Of a stretch of DNA of 64,000 nucleotides, positions 18,606 to 26,998 are shown in pieces (position 1 is the stretch's first letter; every line of letters starts with the position of its first letter). Position numbers and translations under genes: made by a program. This DNA is from Actinomycetaceae bacterium (GTDB lineage Bacteria; Actinomycetota; Actinomycetes; Actinomycetales; Actinomycetaceae). The notes beneath the pieces were generated by a model that searched no databases, was not told the DNA's origin, and saw nothing but the letters and a program-made list of their open reading frames with translations. Where the stretch lies: NCBI GenBank assembly GCA_030524055.1, contig JAUNHH010000010.1, forward strand, positions 27,536 through 91,535. The letters are read 5' to 3'.

Positions 18606-19627
18606 TGCGTCTGATTTTTGCCGGAACTCCCAGTCCTGCCTTGCCCACTTTTGAGACTCTTCTTGCCAGCGACCATGACATTGTTGGAGTCATAACCCGT
18701 ACCCCCGCTAAGGGTGGCCGCGGCCGGAAACTCCAGCCGTCGCCTGTAGCGGCGCGTGCGCAGGAAGCTCTCGCCGATGGCGCACAATTTGACCTGATTG
18801 AAACGGACTCACTGCGTTCTGACGAGGTCCGCGCACACATTTCCTCATTGCAGGCTGACCTCGGCGTCATTGTGGCTTATGGGGCGCTGGTACCTGCTCC
18901 CGTTTTAGAGATCCCCACCCATGGCTGGGTTAATCTGCACTTTTCTGACCTGCCCCGGTGGCGTGGTGCGGCTCCTGTCCAGTGGGCCATTCGTGAAGGT
19001 GACCAGCACACGGCGTCCTGCGTTTTCCAACTCGAAGCGGGCCTGGATACGGGCCCGGTTTTCTCCCGTGAAGCATTTTCTATTGACCCGACTTCTACGG
19101 CAGGGGAGTTGCTTGACTTCTTGGCGCAGGCTGGGGCCGCCCAAGTGCTGGATGTGGTGAATCAGATTGCTAGCGGTACTGCCACCGCCACGCCGCAGGT
19201 AGAACAGGGCCTGACCCACGCCCGGATGCTCACCCACGCAGATGGGTTCGTTGATTTTTCGGCCCCTGCCCGCCAAGTCAATCAGATTATTCGCTCAGTC
19301 ACCCCAAATCCGGGGGCGTGGACGCTGTTGCCTGATGGGCGGCGAATGAAACTCGGCGCTGCAGTTGTTACTGAAACCCCATCGCCTGGTGTGGGCCGTG
19401 TGATTGTGTCAAAGAATGCTGTTGATGTGGGGTGCGCTGATGTGTGCTTGCGTTTGGGGAAGGTGGCTCCAGCGGGGAAAGGCTGGATGGATGGTGCGGC
19501 CTGGGCGCGGGGGGCGCGGCCTGGGGAAGACTTCTGCCTTGGTGGGGCTAATGAAGACGGGGATACTGGCAATGCCAGTGCAAGAGAGGGCGCAGAGGCG
19601 GTAGCAGGGGAGGGAGCGGCCAAATGA
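18605..19627 (+). CDS. fmt: methionyl-tRNA formyltransferase
   Basis: Formylates initiator Met-tRNA. The 340-residue protein has the catalytic Asn110 and His112 (WVNLHFSDLPRWRG) and Asp147 (EAGLDTGPV). The second domain contains the usual FSAPARQVNQIIRSVTPNPGAW. The last 30 or so residues are an acidic Gly/Ala/Glu tail, longer than in typical Fmt and probably disordered. GTG start, apparently leaderless. It overlaps rsmB by 4 bases (ATGA). Confidence 0.95.
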   Translation: MRLIFAGTPSPALPTFETLLASDHDIVGVITRTPAKGGRGRKLQPSPVAARAQEALADGAQFDLIETDSLRSDEVRAHISSLQADLGVIVAYGALVPAPVLEIPTHGWVNLHFSDLPRWRGAAPVQWAIREGDQHTASCVFQLEAGLDTGPVFSREAFSIDPTSTAGELLDFLAQAGAAQVLDVVNQIASGTATATPQVEQGLTHARMLTHADGFVDFSAPARQVNQIIRSVTPNPGAWTLLPDGRRMKLGAAVVTETPSPGVGRVIVSKNAVDVGCADVCLRLGKVAPAGKGWMDGAAWARGARPGEDFCLGGANEDGDTGNASAREGAEAVAGEGAAK

Positions 19628-21078
19628 CACGAAAATATTCTGACGGGTATCGGCGCCGCACCACTATTGACCCAGCACGGCAGATTGCCTTTGAGGTGCT
19701 CCATAAAGTCACTACAGAAGATGCTTTCGCCAATATTGCTCTGCCGAAAGCACTGCGTGAAGGCCGCCAATCAGGACGTATTGATCTGCGCGATGCAGCT
19801 TTTGCTTCTGAACTGGTATACGGCACCCTACGTTTCCGTGGTTATCTCGATTGGGTGATCGGGAGCCATATGGACCGCGCCCTATCCCTGGTTGACCCTA
19901 TTGTGGTGGATTTGCTGAGGATGGGCGCCCACCAAATCCTCCATATGCGTGTGCCTGACCATGCGGCGGTGGCGACTACTGTGGATTTAGGCCGCGAGCT
20001 CCTTACTGACGGTCCGGCACGTTTTATTAATGCCGTTTTGCGTTCTCTGACGCGGCAAAGTGAAGAAGAGCGCACTGCCGCCCTTGACGCGATTTCTGAT
20101 CCCACCAAACGTCTGGCTACACAGTATTCCCATCCGGAATGGATGGTGGAGGCATTTACAGACGCGCTGCGAGTCCACCGCGGGGCACCCGGAGAAATCG
20201 AGGATCTTCTTCAGGCGGATAATGTGGCGCCGATAGTCACCTTGGTGGCCAGGCCCGGTTTAATCCATCCCGCGGATTTAGCGGATGAGGCTGAGGATAT
20301 TCTCGCTACGCGCGTCGCACCTGGGGATGTCAGTGAATACGCAGTTCTTTTAGAGTCGGGTGACCCAGCGGCGTTGCCGTCTATCCGTGAGGGTTTAGCT
20401 GGTGCGCAGGATGAAGGCAGTCAACTTGCTGCTCTGATTGCAGCCGAGGCGCCAGTTGAGGGGTCAGATTCCGCGTGGTTGGACTTATGTGCGGGCCCTG
20501 GTGGTAAAGCAGCACTGGTGGCCAGTGTGGGAGCTGGGCGTGGAGCGCATTTGGTGGCTAATGAAATGCATCCGCACCGTGCCCGTCTGGTGGAACGCGC
20601 CTGCCAGGCACTGGACAATGTGGAGGTTGTTGCCGGTGATGGGCGGACTTTCGGCGGTAAAGGAACGTCGTGGCCACTGGCTCATTTTGATCGGGTCATT
20701 ATTGATGCTCCGTGTTCAGGAATGGGGTCAATGCGGCGCCGCCCAGAATCACGGTGGCGACGCAGCGTACGCGACTTTGATGATTTGCTCCCGCTGCAAC
20801 GTGACCTTTTACGCCGTGGCGTGGAGTTAACGCGACCTGGGGGAGTCCTGACCTATGTCACCTGTTCACCACATGTGGCAGAAACACGCGAGCAGGTGGA
20901 GTTTCTTCTTCACGAGGGCGGGGTGGAGCTTCTCGATACGGCCAGTATTGCTGCCACCTGTGCTGTTGAGCCTTTGCGGGGTGTGGGAACGCCTTTAGGG
21001 TCAGGAACAACACTGCAATTATGGGAACATATTGACGGTACTGATCTGATGTTTATTGCTTGCCTGCGCAAACGTTAA
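19624..21078 (+). CDS. rsmB: 16S rRNA (cytosine967-C5)-methyltransferase RsmB
   Basis: A 484-residue protein with an N-terminal NusB-like helical domain (about residues 15-150) and a C-terminal SAM-dependent methyltransferase of the Nol1/Nop2/Sun family. SAM site: LDLCAGPGGKAALVA. The two family cysteines are in DAPCSGMGSMRRRPESRW and TYVTCSPH. The common order fmt-rsmB-rpe is kept. One exact recurring 12-mer encodes HEGGV. Confidence 0.94.
   Translation: MTRKYSDGYRRRTTIDPARQIAFEVLHKVTTEDAFANIALPKALREGRQSGRIDLRDAAFASELVYGTLRFRGYLDWVIGSHMDRALSLVDPIVVDLLRMGAHQILHMRVPDHAAVATTVDLGRELLTDGPARFINAVLRSLTRQSEEERTAALDAISDPTKRLATQYSHPEWMVEAFTDALRVHRGAPGEIEDLLQADNVAPIVTLVARPGLIHPADLADEAEDILATRVAPGDVSEYAVLLESGDPAALPSIREGLAGAQDEGSQLAALIAAEAPVEGSDSAWLDLCAGPGGKAALVASVGAGRGAHLVANEMHPHRARLVERACQALDNVEVVAGDGRTFGGKGTSWPLAHFDRVIIDAPCSGMGSMRRRPESRWRRSVRDFDDLLPLQRDLLRRGVELTRPGGVLTYVTCSPHVAETREQVEFLLHEGGVELLDTASIAATCAVEPLRGVGTPLGSGTTLQLWEHIDGTDLMFIACLRKR
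20912..20923 (+). repeat. 12-mer ACGAGGGCGGGG, exact
   Basis: Within rsmB, read as L-H-E-G-G-V-E-L, nearly the same peptide as the hisG copy. Confidence 0.95.
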
Positions 21079-21122
21079 ACAGCCTATGACTTTAGGCGTG
21101 GCCCGCCAGGGGAGATTCTTAC

Positions 21123-21136
21123 TACGCTTAGACCTA
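21123..21136 (+). promoter_or_regulatory. possible leaderless -10 element for rpe
   Basis: TACGCT (21123-21128) ends 7 bases before the rpe ATG, and no Shine-Dalgarno is visible. It is weaker than the fmt and der examples. Confidence 0.4.
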
Positions 21137-21798
21137 TGAAAGCGACTATCTCTCCGTCAATTCTTAACTGCGATATTGCTGATCTGCGTGGGCAATTAGA
21201 GCTGATTAAAGGCGCCGATATTGCCCATGTGGATGTGATGGACAATCACTTCGTACCGAATTTGACGTGGGGTTTACCCGTTGTCGAAGCCGTAGTGAAG
21301 TCACAGATTCTTCCTGTCGATGCGCACCTGATGATTGAAGACCCTGATCGGTGGGCACCCGGATATGCGGAAGTGGGATGCCATTCGGTGACTTTCCACG
21401 CTGAAGCGGCCGCTGCTCCTTTACGTCTGGCCCGTGAGCTTCACCGTCTTGGCTCCAAAGTGGGTTTGGCTTTACGTCCCGCCACCGATATTGCTCCCTT
21501 TGTGGATATCCTCAGTGAATTCGACATGATCCTGGTGATGACAGTTGAACCTGGTTTTGGGGGGCAGGCCTTTATTGAGTCAATGCTGGGCAAAATCCGC
21601 CGGACTCGCGAGGCAATTCGCAGCGCCAATCTGGAGGTGTCAATCCAGGTCGATGGGGGAATATCGCGGGAAACGATTGAGCGCGCTGCCGAAGCAGGCG
21701 CCGATAATTTTGTTGCGGGTTCTGCCGTATTCCGCGCTGAGGATGCCCACGCTGAAGTGGAAGTTTTACGTTCTCTCGCAGCCACACACTGTCACTGA
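21136..21798 (+). CDS. rpe: ribulose-phosphate 3-epimerase
   Basis: Interconverts ribulose 5-phosphate and xylulose 5-phosphate in the pentose phosphate pathway. The 220-residue TIM barrel has SPSILNCD at the N-terminus, [12 protein letters not shown] with the metal-site His/Asp, [11 protein letters not shown], and QVDGGI with the second catalytic Asp. Pentose phosphates feed PRPP and hence the pyrimidine and histidine genes nearby, but it probably has its own promoter. Confidence 0.96.
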   Translation: MKATISPSILNCDIADLRGQLELIKGADIAHVDVMDNHFVPNLTWGLPVVEAVVKSQILPVDAHLMIEDPDRWAPGYAEVGCHSVTFHAEAAAAPLRLARELHRLGSKVGLALRPATDIAPFVDILSEFDMILVMTVEPGFGGQAFIESMLGKIRRTREAIRSANLEVSIQVDGGISRETIERAAEAGADNFVAGSAVFRAEDAHAEVEVLRSLAATHCH

Positions 21799-21892
21799 GT
21801 GATCTGCGCCGCTGGGATTGAATCTGCGTGAGTCATATCCCAGTAGGCGGGCTGGGGCAGATCCCACCTGATCCTCATGGCACAATGGCTGT

Positions 21893-22010
21893 GATGCTCC
21901 GGGGTCGGTGAAAGTCCGAACCGGCGGTGATAGTCCGCGACCCGTCCACCTGGACGGTTGAGCCGGTGGAACTCCGGCACCGACGGTTAAAGTCCGGATG
22001 GGAGGAGCAC
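21893..22010 (+). promoter_or_regulatory. FMN riboswitch (RFN element)
   Basis: The conserved RFN core is obvious: GGGTCGGTGAAAGTCCGAACC, the CCGGCGGTGATAGTCCGCGACCC arm, and AACTCCGGCACCGACGGTTAAAGTCCGGATGGGAGGAGC at the 3' side. The P1 stem pairs TGCTCC (21895-21900) with GGAGCA (22004-22009). It lies 59 bases upstream of the transporter gene. No clear terminator stem was seen between it and the start, so translational control is a reasonable guess. Confidence 0.96.
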
Positions 22011-22068
22011 AGGGTAGGCGCTGCTCTGCGCGCATACCCTTGCGCCCCGGGGACGGAAAGGATCCTCG

Positions 22069-22866
22069 GTGGCCAGGCCTAAAGAGCCTTCACGGCGCGA
22101 AGCTTTTCTTGCCCCAGCACTCTTTTTTCTTATTCTCTTCTTCCTGTGGTGGGCAGCTGCCACCTTTAGTGGAATCGAATCGTGGCGCCTACCCGGCCCA
22201 GGTGTAGTTCTTGACCGCGGTATTGCGATTTTGTCTCGGCCCAATACGTGGGCTCGCATTGGCGTTACTGCAGGGGAGGCGGTTTTAGGCAGTGCTTTAG
22301 GTAGTGCCGTTGCCCTTCCACTTGGCTGGTTGATTTACCGTTTCCGGCTAGTTCGCGCTGCCGTTGAGCCTTTTCTTGGGGCAACGCAAGCCATTCCTTC
22401 TATTGCTTTGGCGCCGCTCCTCGTTTTATGGACCGGTTATGGGACCTGGTCTATTGCCACCCTGTGTGCGCTGATTGTTTTCTTCCCGATTTTGGTGTCC
22501 ACAGTTTTAGGCTTGCGCCATATTGACGCCGAAGTTCTTGAAGCAGCAGAACTTGATGGCGCTTCTGGCCTACATATGGTCTTTTTTATGGAAGCACCGC
22601 TAGCCTCCCCCTCTATTTTGGCCGGCTTACGCAATGGATTCACCCTGTCAATTACCGGAGCTATTGTCGGTGAAATGATTATGGGCGGCTCCGGCATTGG
22701 GCAATCACTAGAGCAGACTCGAACCAATGTCGATACCGGCGGCACCTTCGTTTTCATTATTATTCTCTGCCTCATGGCAATGTCGGTATACGTTCTCATT
22801 CGCGCAATGGAAAAACGTACCCGGCTCTATACCTCCACCACCCGCACATTAAGGAGTAGTTCATGA
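22069..22866 (+). CDS. ribX: ABC transporter permease, riboflavin uptake (RibX-type)
   Basis: A 265-residue inner membrane permease of the SsuC/ThiX type with about six membrane segments and the EAA loop LEAAELDGASGLHMVFFMEAPLASPSILAGL. The GTG start has GAAAGGA 7 bases upstream. Control by an FMN riboswitch and pairing with a NMT1-like binding protein match the RibXY riboflavin/flavin transporter class. No ATPase gene is adjacent, so an ATPase must come from elsewhere. It overlaps ribY by 4 bases. Confidence 0.88.
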   Translation: MARPKEPSRREAFLAPALFFLILFFLWWAAATFSGIESWRLPGPGVVLDRGIAILSRPNTWARIGVTAGEAVLGSALGSAVALPLGWLIYRFRLVRAAVEPFLGATQAIPSIALAPLLVLWTGYGTWSIATLCALIVFFPILVSTVLGLRHIDAEVLEAAELDGASGLHMVFFMEAPLASPSILAGLRNGFTLSITGAIVGEMIMGGSGIGQSLEQTRTNVDTGGTFVFIIILCLMAMSVYVLIRAMEKRTRLYTSTTRTLRSSS

Positions 22867-23921
22867 TTCCCCGCCCTCGTAGGAAGAATTTTTTCCACGC
22901 AATTAGTGCAGCCATTGCTGCCACCGCTGCCATTGCCCTCACTGCCTGCACGCCGGGAGGAAACACCCCCGCATCAGGGGCGGCGCCCACCTCGGGCAGC
23001 ACTCAAGGAGGGGCGTCTAGCGTCACTATTGGCCTGACCTATATCCCTAATGTCCAATTCTCTCCCGTATATGTGGCGAAAAAGGAAGGGATTTACCGCG
23101 CAGCTGGAATTGATGCCACTATCCGCCACCATGGCAATAAAGAAGGACTCTTTACAGCTCTTACCTCCGGCGAAGAAGATGTCGTGGTTGCCTCCGGCGA
23201 CGAAATGCTTCAAGCCCGTGAAGCTGGCATGGATTTAGTTTCTATTGGCACCTACTATCACACACACCCAGTGGTCACTATTGTCCCCGAGGACTCCACT
23301 ATCAAAACAATTGCTGACCTAAAAGGTAAGCGCATTGGTGTTCCCGGACAAAGCGGATCGAATTGGTATTCGCTACTGTCAATGCTGTCCCACGCGGGCC
23401 TGACTCAAAATGACGTCACCGTTATTCCCGTTGGCTTTAATCAGCAGGCCGCATTAGCCCAAAAAGAAGTCGATGCGGCAGTCGGCTTTGTCAATAACGA
23501 CTTTGTGCAGATGAAACAAGCCGGAATGAAGGTACGGACCCTCGATATTCCTGAAGGCACTATTCCACTGGTCTCATCGTCCATTATCACCACCCGCAAA
23601 TGGCTCGACGAAAACCCTGACCAAGCGAAAGCCGTCGTTGACGCAACAGTGTCGGGTATTGATCGTGTGATTGAGAATCCACAGCACGCCATTGAAGCCA
23701 CGCAAGAACACGATCCCGCTCTTTCTGGTGATGCCGCAGTCAATGCCCGCGCCGTTTTAGATTCAACAATTCCGCTCTGGAAAACCGCTGATGGGAAAAC
23801 CTCAGGAAAACAGAATCGCGCACTATGGACATCGATGGGTAACTTTTATCTGACAGTTCCCGAAGTCCTCAACGAAAAACCAGATCTGGAACAGGCCGTC
23901 GTTGACGTCGCTTCGCGCTGA
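22863..23921 (+). CDS. ribY: ABC transporter substrate-binding lipoprotein, riboflavin uptake (RibY-type)
   Basis: A 352-residue NMT1/THI5-like periplasmic-type binding protein. The lipoprotein signal peptide ends in the lipobox LTAC (Cys29), followed by a Gly/Ser/Pro-rich linker. The core VTIGLTYIPNVQFSPVYVAKKEGIYRAAGI is the standard start of this fold. Riboflavin or an FMN precursor is the inferred ligand because of the riboswitch; thiamine-precursor binding is the main alternative for the fold. An exact recurring 12-mer sits at codons 2-5. Confidence 0.88.
   Translation: MIPRPRRKNFFHAISAAIAATAAIALTACTPGGNTPASGAAPTSGSTQGGASSVTIGLTYIPNVQFSPVYVAKKEGIYRAAGIDATIRHHGNKEGLFTALTSGEEDVVVASGDEMLQAREAGMDLVSIGTYYHTHPVVTIVPEDSTIKTIADLKGKRIGVPGQSGSNWYSLLSMLSHAGLTQNDVTVIPVGFNQQAALAQKEVDAAVGFVNNDFVQMKQAGMKVRTLDIPEGTIPLVSSSIITTRKWLDENPDQAKAVVDATVSGIDRVIENPQHAIEATQEHDPALSGDAAVNARAVLDSTIPLWKTADGKTSGKQNRALWTSMGNFYLTVPEVLNEKPDLEQAVVDVASR
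22869..22880 (-). repeat. 12-mer ACGAGGGCGGGG, exact
   Basis: At the very start of ribY, read as I-P-R-P-R-R in the signal peptide n-region. Confidence 0.95.
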
Positions 23922-23969
23922 GACATTCCGTCTTTCGACACTGGGCGTAGGGGAGTCCCCTGCGCCCAG

Positions 23970-23982
23970 TAAACTTATGGCG
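23970..23982 (+). promoter_or_regulatory. leaderless -10 element for hisE
   Basis: TAAACT (23970-23975) ends 6 bases before the hisE GTG, with no Shine-Dalgarno between. Confidence 0.65.
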
Positions 23983-24245
23983 TGAATAGATTCGAGGAGC
24001 TTTTCGCCCAGCTGCAAGACAAGGCCGTTACTCGCCCGGAAGGGTCGGGGACTGTGGCAGAGTTAGATAAGGGCATCCATTTTATTGGCAAGAAAATTGT
24101 CGAGGAAGCCGCCGAAGTATGGATGGCTGCCGAATATGAAAGTGATGAGGATTGCGCGCTGGAAATCTCCCAGTTGCTCTACCACCTGCAGGTGCTCATG
24201 GTCGCTAAAGGCCTGACCCTGGACGATGTCTACAAGAAGCTCTAA
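23982..24245 (+). CDS. hisE: phosphoribosyl-ATP pyrophosphatase
   Basis: Second step of histidine synthesis. The 87-residue all-alpha MazG-related protein has the metal-binding [14 protein letters not shown] and [16 protein letters not shown] segments. GTG start at 23982. It ends 10 bases before hisG; the hisE-hisG pair separate from the rest of the his genes is usual in Actinobacteria. Confidence 0.95.
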   Translation: MNRFEELFAQLQDKAVTRPEGSGTVAELDKGIHFIGKKIVEEAAEVWMAAEYESDEDCALEISQLLYHLQVLMVAKGLTLDDVYKKL

Positions 24246-24255
24246 GGATTGCCCC

Positions 24256-25101
24256 GTGTTACGTCTTGCTGTGCCAAATAAAGGTTCCCTGTCTGAACCC
24301 GCCATTACTTTATTGACTGAGGCGGGGTATCGCGCCAAGCGACGGGGGAGGGAACTGGTCCTGACCGATCACGAGGGCGGGGTAGAACTCTTTTTCCTGC
24401 GGCCCCGCGATATTGCTGTCTATGTGGGGCGCGGTTCTATTCATGCCGGGATTACTGGCCGCGATCTTCTTCTCGATGCAGGTACCGAAGCCATTGAATA
24501 CCGGGCGCTGAACTTTGCTCGTTCTACTTTCCGTTTTGCTGCCCCCGTTGGCACCCTGTCCCGTATTGAGGATATTGCTGGCATGCGGGTGGCCGCTTCC
24601 TATGACCACCTTGTCCGCAGCTATTTAGAACAGCGTGGTATTGACGCTGAGGTTGTCCACTTAGATGGGGCAGTAGAATCCTCGGTACGTCTGGGAGTGG
24701 CTGATCTGATTGCTGATGTGGTCGAAACTGGGTCCACACTTAAGGCCGCTGGGCTAGAAGTTTTTGGCGACCCGATTTTAGAGTCCGAAGCCGTCCTCAT
24801 TACTCGTGAGGATCTTCGTGAGGACCCGCGTCTAGCTATTGTTGATCGCCGTCTGGAAGGGGTGCAGCGCGCCCGTTCCTATGTGCTCATTGACTACAAC
24901 GTCCGCGAAGTGGATCTGGAAGCCACTATTGCCCTGACTCCTGGTTTTGATTCGCCAACTATTAGTCCGCTAATGGATCCGCAGTGGATGGCAGTTCGTG
25001 CCATGGTGCAGGCTGATGGGGTCAATACGGTAATGGATAAACTGCATGATGCTGGCGCACGTGGCATTATCGTGACAAATTTGTCAGCGTGCCGTCTCTA
25101 A
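24256..25101 (+). CDS. hisG: ATP phosphoribosyltransferase, long form
   Basis: First step of histidine synthesis, joining PRPP to ATP. The 281-residue length and the C-terminal ACT-like regulatory domain (after about residue 210) mark the long, histidine-inhibited form. The N-terminus LRLAVPNKGSLSEPA and the PRPP loop DLIADVVETGSTLKAAGL are clear. GTG at 24256 is preferred over an upstream ATG because AAGGA lies 7 bases ahead. The recurring 12-mer encodes HEGGVELF. Confidence 0.96.
   Translation: MLRLAVPNKGSLSEPAITLLTEAGYRAKRRGRELVLTDHEGGVELFFLRPRDIAVYVGRGSIHAGITGRDLLLDAGTEAIEYRALNFARSTFRFAAPVGTLSRIEDIAGMRVAASYDHLVRSYLEQRGIDAEVVHLDGAVESSVRLGVADLIADVVETGSTLKAAGLEVFGDPILESEAVLITREDLREDPRLAIVDRRLEGVQRARSYVLIDYNVREVDLEATIALTPGFDSPTISPLMDPQWMAVRAMVQADGVNTVMDKLHDAGARGIIVTNLSACRL
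24371..24382 (+). repeat. 12-mer ACGAGGGCGGGG, exact
   Basis: Within hisG, read as D-H-E-G-G-V-E-L-F. Confidence 0.95.
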
Positions 25102-25158
25102 TAGGAGCATCATTAGCACTGGTGGACGGGTCAAAAATTCTGCGTCAAGGAGGTGGCG

Positions 25159-26085
25159 GTGAGCGCACAATCCTCAACTCATACCCGGGTTTTGGGCCTA
25201 TTCTTTGACCTTCGGGCGTCCTCTCAGGGCAAAACGAAAGAAGAATTGCGCACTTTAGCCGGATATTCCTCCCTTGATGACAAGACTTTCGAGGCCTATT
25301 TCCAACGCGATAAAGCGGCGCTGCGCGATATTGGGGTGACGATTCACGTCTCGCCCCACGCGCGCCGTGGTGAAGTCTATTCACTGGATCCTTCGACTTT
25401 TGCCGATGCGGAGGAGTTGACCGCCGTCGAATTGTGGCTGATTCGTATGGCGATTTCGACGTGGTCAGATGGAGAAAATCGGTCGAAGGAGTTAGCACCG
25501 AAGCTTCTTGCACGCAGTGATTCTGATGGCTGGTCACCCATCGATGCCCCTATTGTGGATTTGCGTGGGGCAGAAATGGTGGCGACTTTAGCCGGTCATA
25601 TTCGTGCCCGTGAGGTGATTTCTTTTACCTATCCCTCTGGGTCTGGTCACAGTGAACGCACCGTTGAGCCGTGGAATATTATTCGACGAGGCCGGAGTTT
25701 ATATTTATGGTGCCGCGATTTAGATCGCGATGAAGAACGCCTTTTCCATATTGGCCGTATTTCTTCGATGCCAGAGGTTTTAGGTGAGCCTGGTGATGCT
25801 CGGCTGACTCCTCCGGATGCGCCTGAGCCTTTTGAGGACTTCTATGTGGCTCCGCTTCTGCGTATTCGCCCCGGTGTAGCGGGGAAGCTTCCTTTAGAGG
25901 ATATGAATGACATCGATTATTCCGCTGAGTGGGTTAAGGTGCGTGGTGCCCGCCGGAGTGTAGGGGAGTGGCTGACTCTGGTTTTACGCCACGGCACGCA
26001 GGTCATTGTTGAAGAGCCCACCTCCTTACGTGACGGCGTTCTTTCTCGTCTCCATGCGGCCCTCAAGCGAGGTGGCGATGCCTGA
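25159..26085 (+). CDS. pafB: PafB, WYL-domain transcriptional activator subunit
   Basis: A 308-residue protein: N-terminal winged helix (THTRVLGLFFDLRASSQGKTKEELR), central WYL domain (about residues 140-230) and a C-terminal extension. PafB and PafC form the activator of the SOS-independent DNA damage response in mycobacteria. GTG at 25159 is chosen because AAGGAG (25146-25151) is 7 bases ahead; GTG at 25153 is too close. It overlaps pafC by 8 bases. No pafA/prcBA/pup genes are adjacent. Confidence 0.88.
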   Translation: MSAQSSTHTRVLGLFFDLRASSQGKTKEELRTLAGYSSLDDKTFEAYFQRDKAALRDIGVTIHVSPHARRGEVYSLDPSTFADAEELTAVELWLIRMAISTWSDGENRSKELAPKLLARSDSDGWSPIDAPIVDLRGAEMVATLAGHIRAREVISFTYPSGSGHSERTVEPWNIIRRGRSLYLWCRDLDRDEERLFHIGRISSMPEVLGEPGDARLTPPDAPEPFEDFYVAPLLRIRPGVAGKLPLEDMNDIDYSAEWVKVRGARRSVGEWLTLVLRHGTQVIVEEPTSLRDGVLSRLHAALKRGGDA

Positions 26086-26998
26086 ACAAGTACAGGTGGC
26101 GATTGCCCGTCTTTTATCGCTTTTAGCGTGGCTTTATGATCACCCAGGAATTTCCTTATCCGATGCCTGCACCCATTTTGGACGTAGCCGCGTCCAAATG
26201 CGACGCGACCTGGAACATTTAGCTTCCGTTGGAGACTCACTTCCCGGATCGAGTGTAGAAATCGATTGGGATTTATTTGAGCGCGAACAACGCATTACTA
26301 TTGTCGATTCCTATGGGGTGGATTTACCTCCGCGATTAACTAGCGATGAAGCCACAGCCATTCTTATTGGGCTGCAGGTGATTGCCCCACTATTGGATGA
26401 GGATCTTCGAGACCGGATTCCCCGTGTAGCGGTGAAAGTTGAGGCTTTAGCTCATGGGGATATTGACGCTTCCGATCTCATTTCCCTCGACGATGACTGC
26501 CCTGTAGGGCTTGACCTCGTGCGCCGTGCAGTTGAGGATCGCCGCACCCTCACTTTTGGCTATACGAATACTCGAGGGGAGATCACCCACCGCAACGTTG
26601 ATCCGTTGTCCTTACATCGCAATCAATCCGGGTGGGTCCTTGTTGCCTATTGCCATAGCGCAGGTGAGAACCGGCATTTCCGTATTGATCGAATGAGTGC
26701 TCTCAGTGTTGGCGCACCTATTGAAATGCCCTCACATGGCGCACCGTCCCCGCATCGAATGGTGCCACTCACTGTGGGACCGGGAGCCTATTGGCTGAAA
26801 GACCTGGACGGGGCCACGCTGATCGCCGAAGACACCTCATCAATGACGGTGGAGATTCCCGTGTGGGATGAGGACTGGCTGCTTGACCTGATTATTGATG
26901 TGGCCCCCGCCCTCGTACAATGCGACCCGGCCCTATACGCTCAGGCAGCTACCCGGGCCGCCTCAATTCTTGCCATCTGGGAAGGTTCTTCTTCTTGA
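26078..26998 (+). CDS. pafC: PafC, WYL-domain transcriptional activator subunit
   Basis: A 306-residue partner of PafB with the same plan: helix-turn-helix (GISLSDACTHFGRSRVQMRRDLEHL), WYL domain (DRRTLTFGYTNTRGEITHRNVDPLSLHRNQSGWVLVAYC) and a C-terminal WCX-like part. The start at 26078 overlaps the pafB stop. The stop codon overlaps a TTG start of the helicase gene. Confidence 0.88.
   Translation: MPEQVQVAIARLLSLLAWLYDHPGISLSDACTHFGRSRVQMRRDLEHLASVGDSLPGSSVEIDWDLFEREQRITIVDSYGVDLPPRLTSDEATAILIGLQVIAPLLDEDLRDRIPRVAVKVEALAHGDIDASDLISLDDDCPVGLDLVRRAVEDRRTLTFGYTNTRGEITHRNVDPLSLHRNQSGWVLVAYCHSAGENRHFRIDRMSALSVGAPIEMPSHGAPSPHRMVPLTVGPGAYWLKDLDGATLIAEDTSSMTVEIPVWDEDWLLDLIIDVAPALVQCDPALYAQAATRAASILAIWEGSSS
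26905..26916 (-). repeat. 12-mer ACGAGGGCGGGG, exact
   Basis: Within pafC, read as A-P-A-L-V. Confidence 0.95.
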
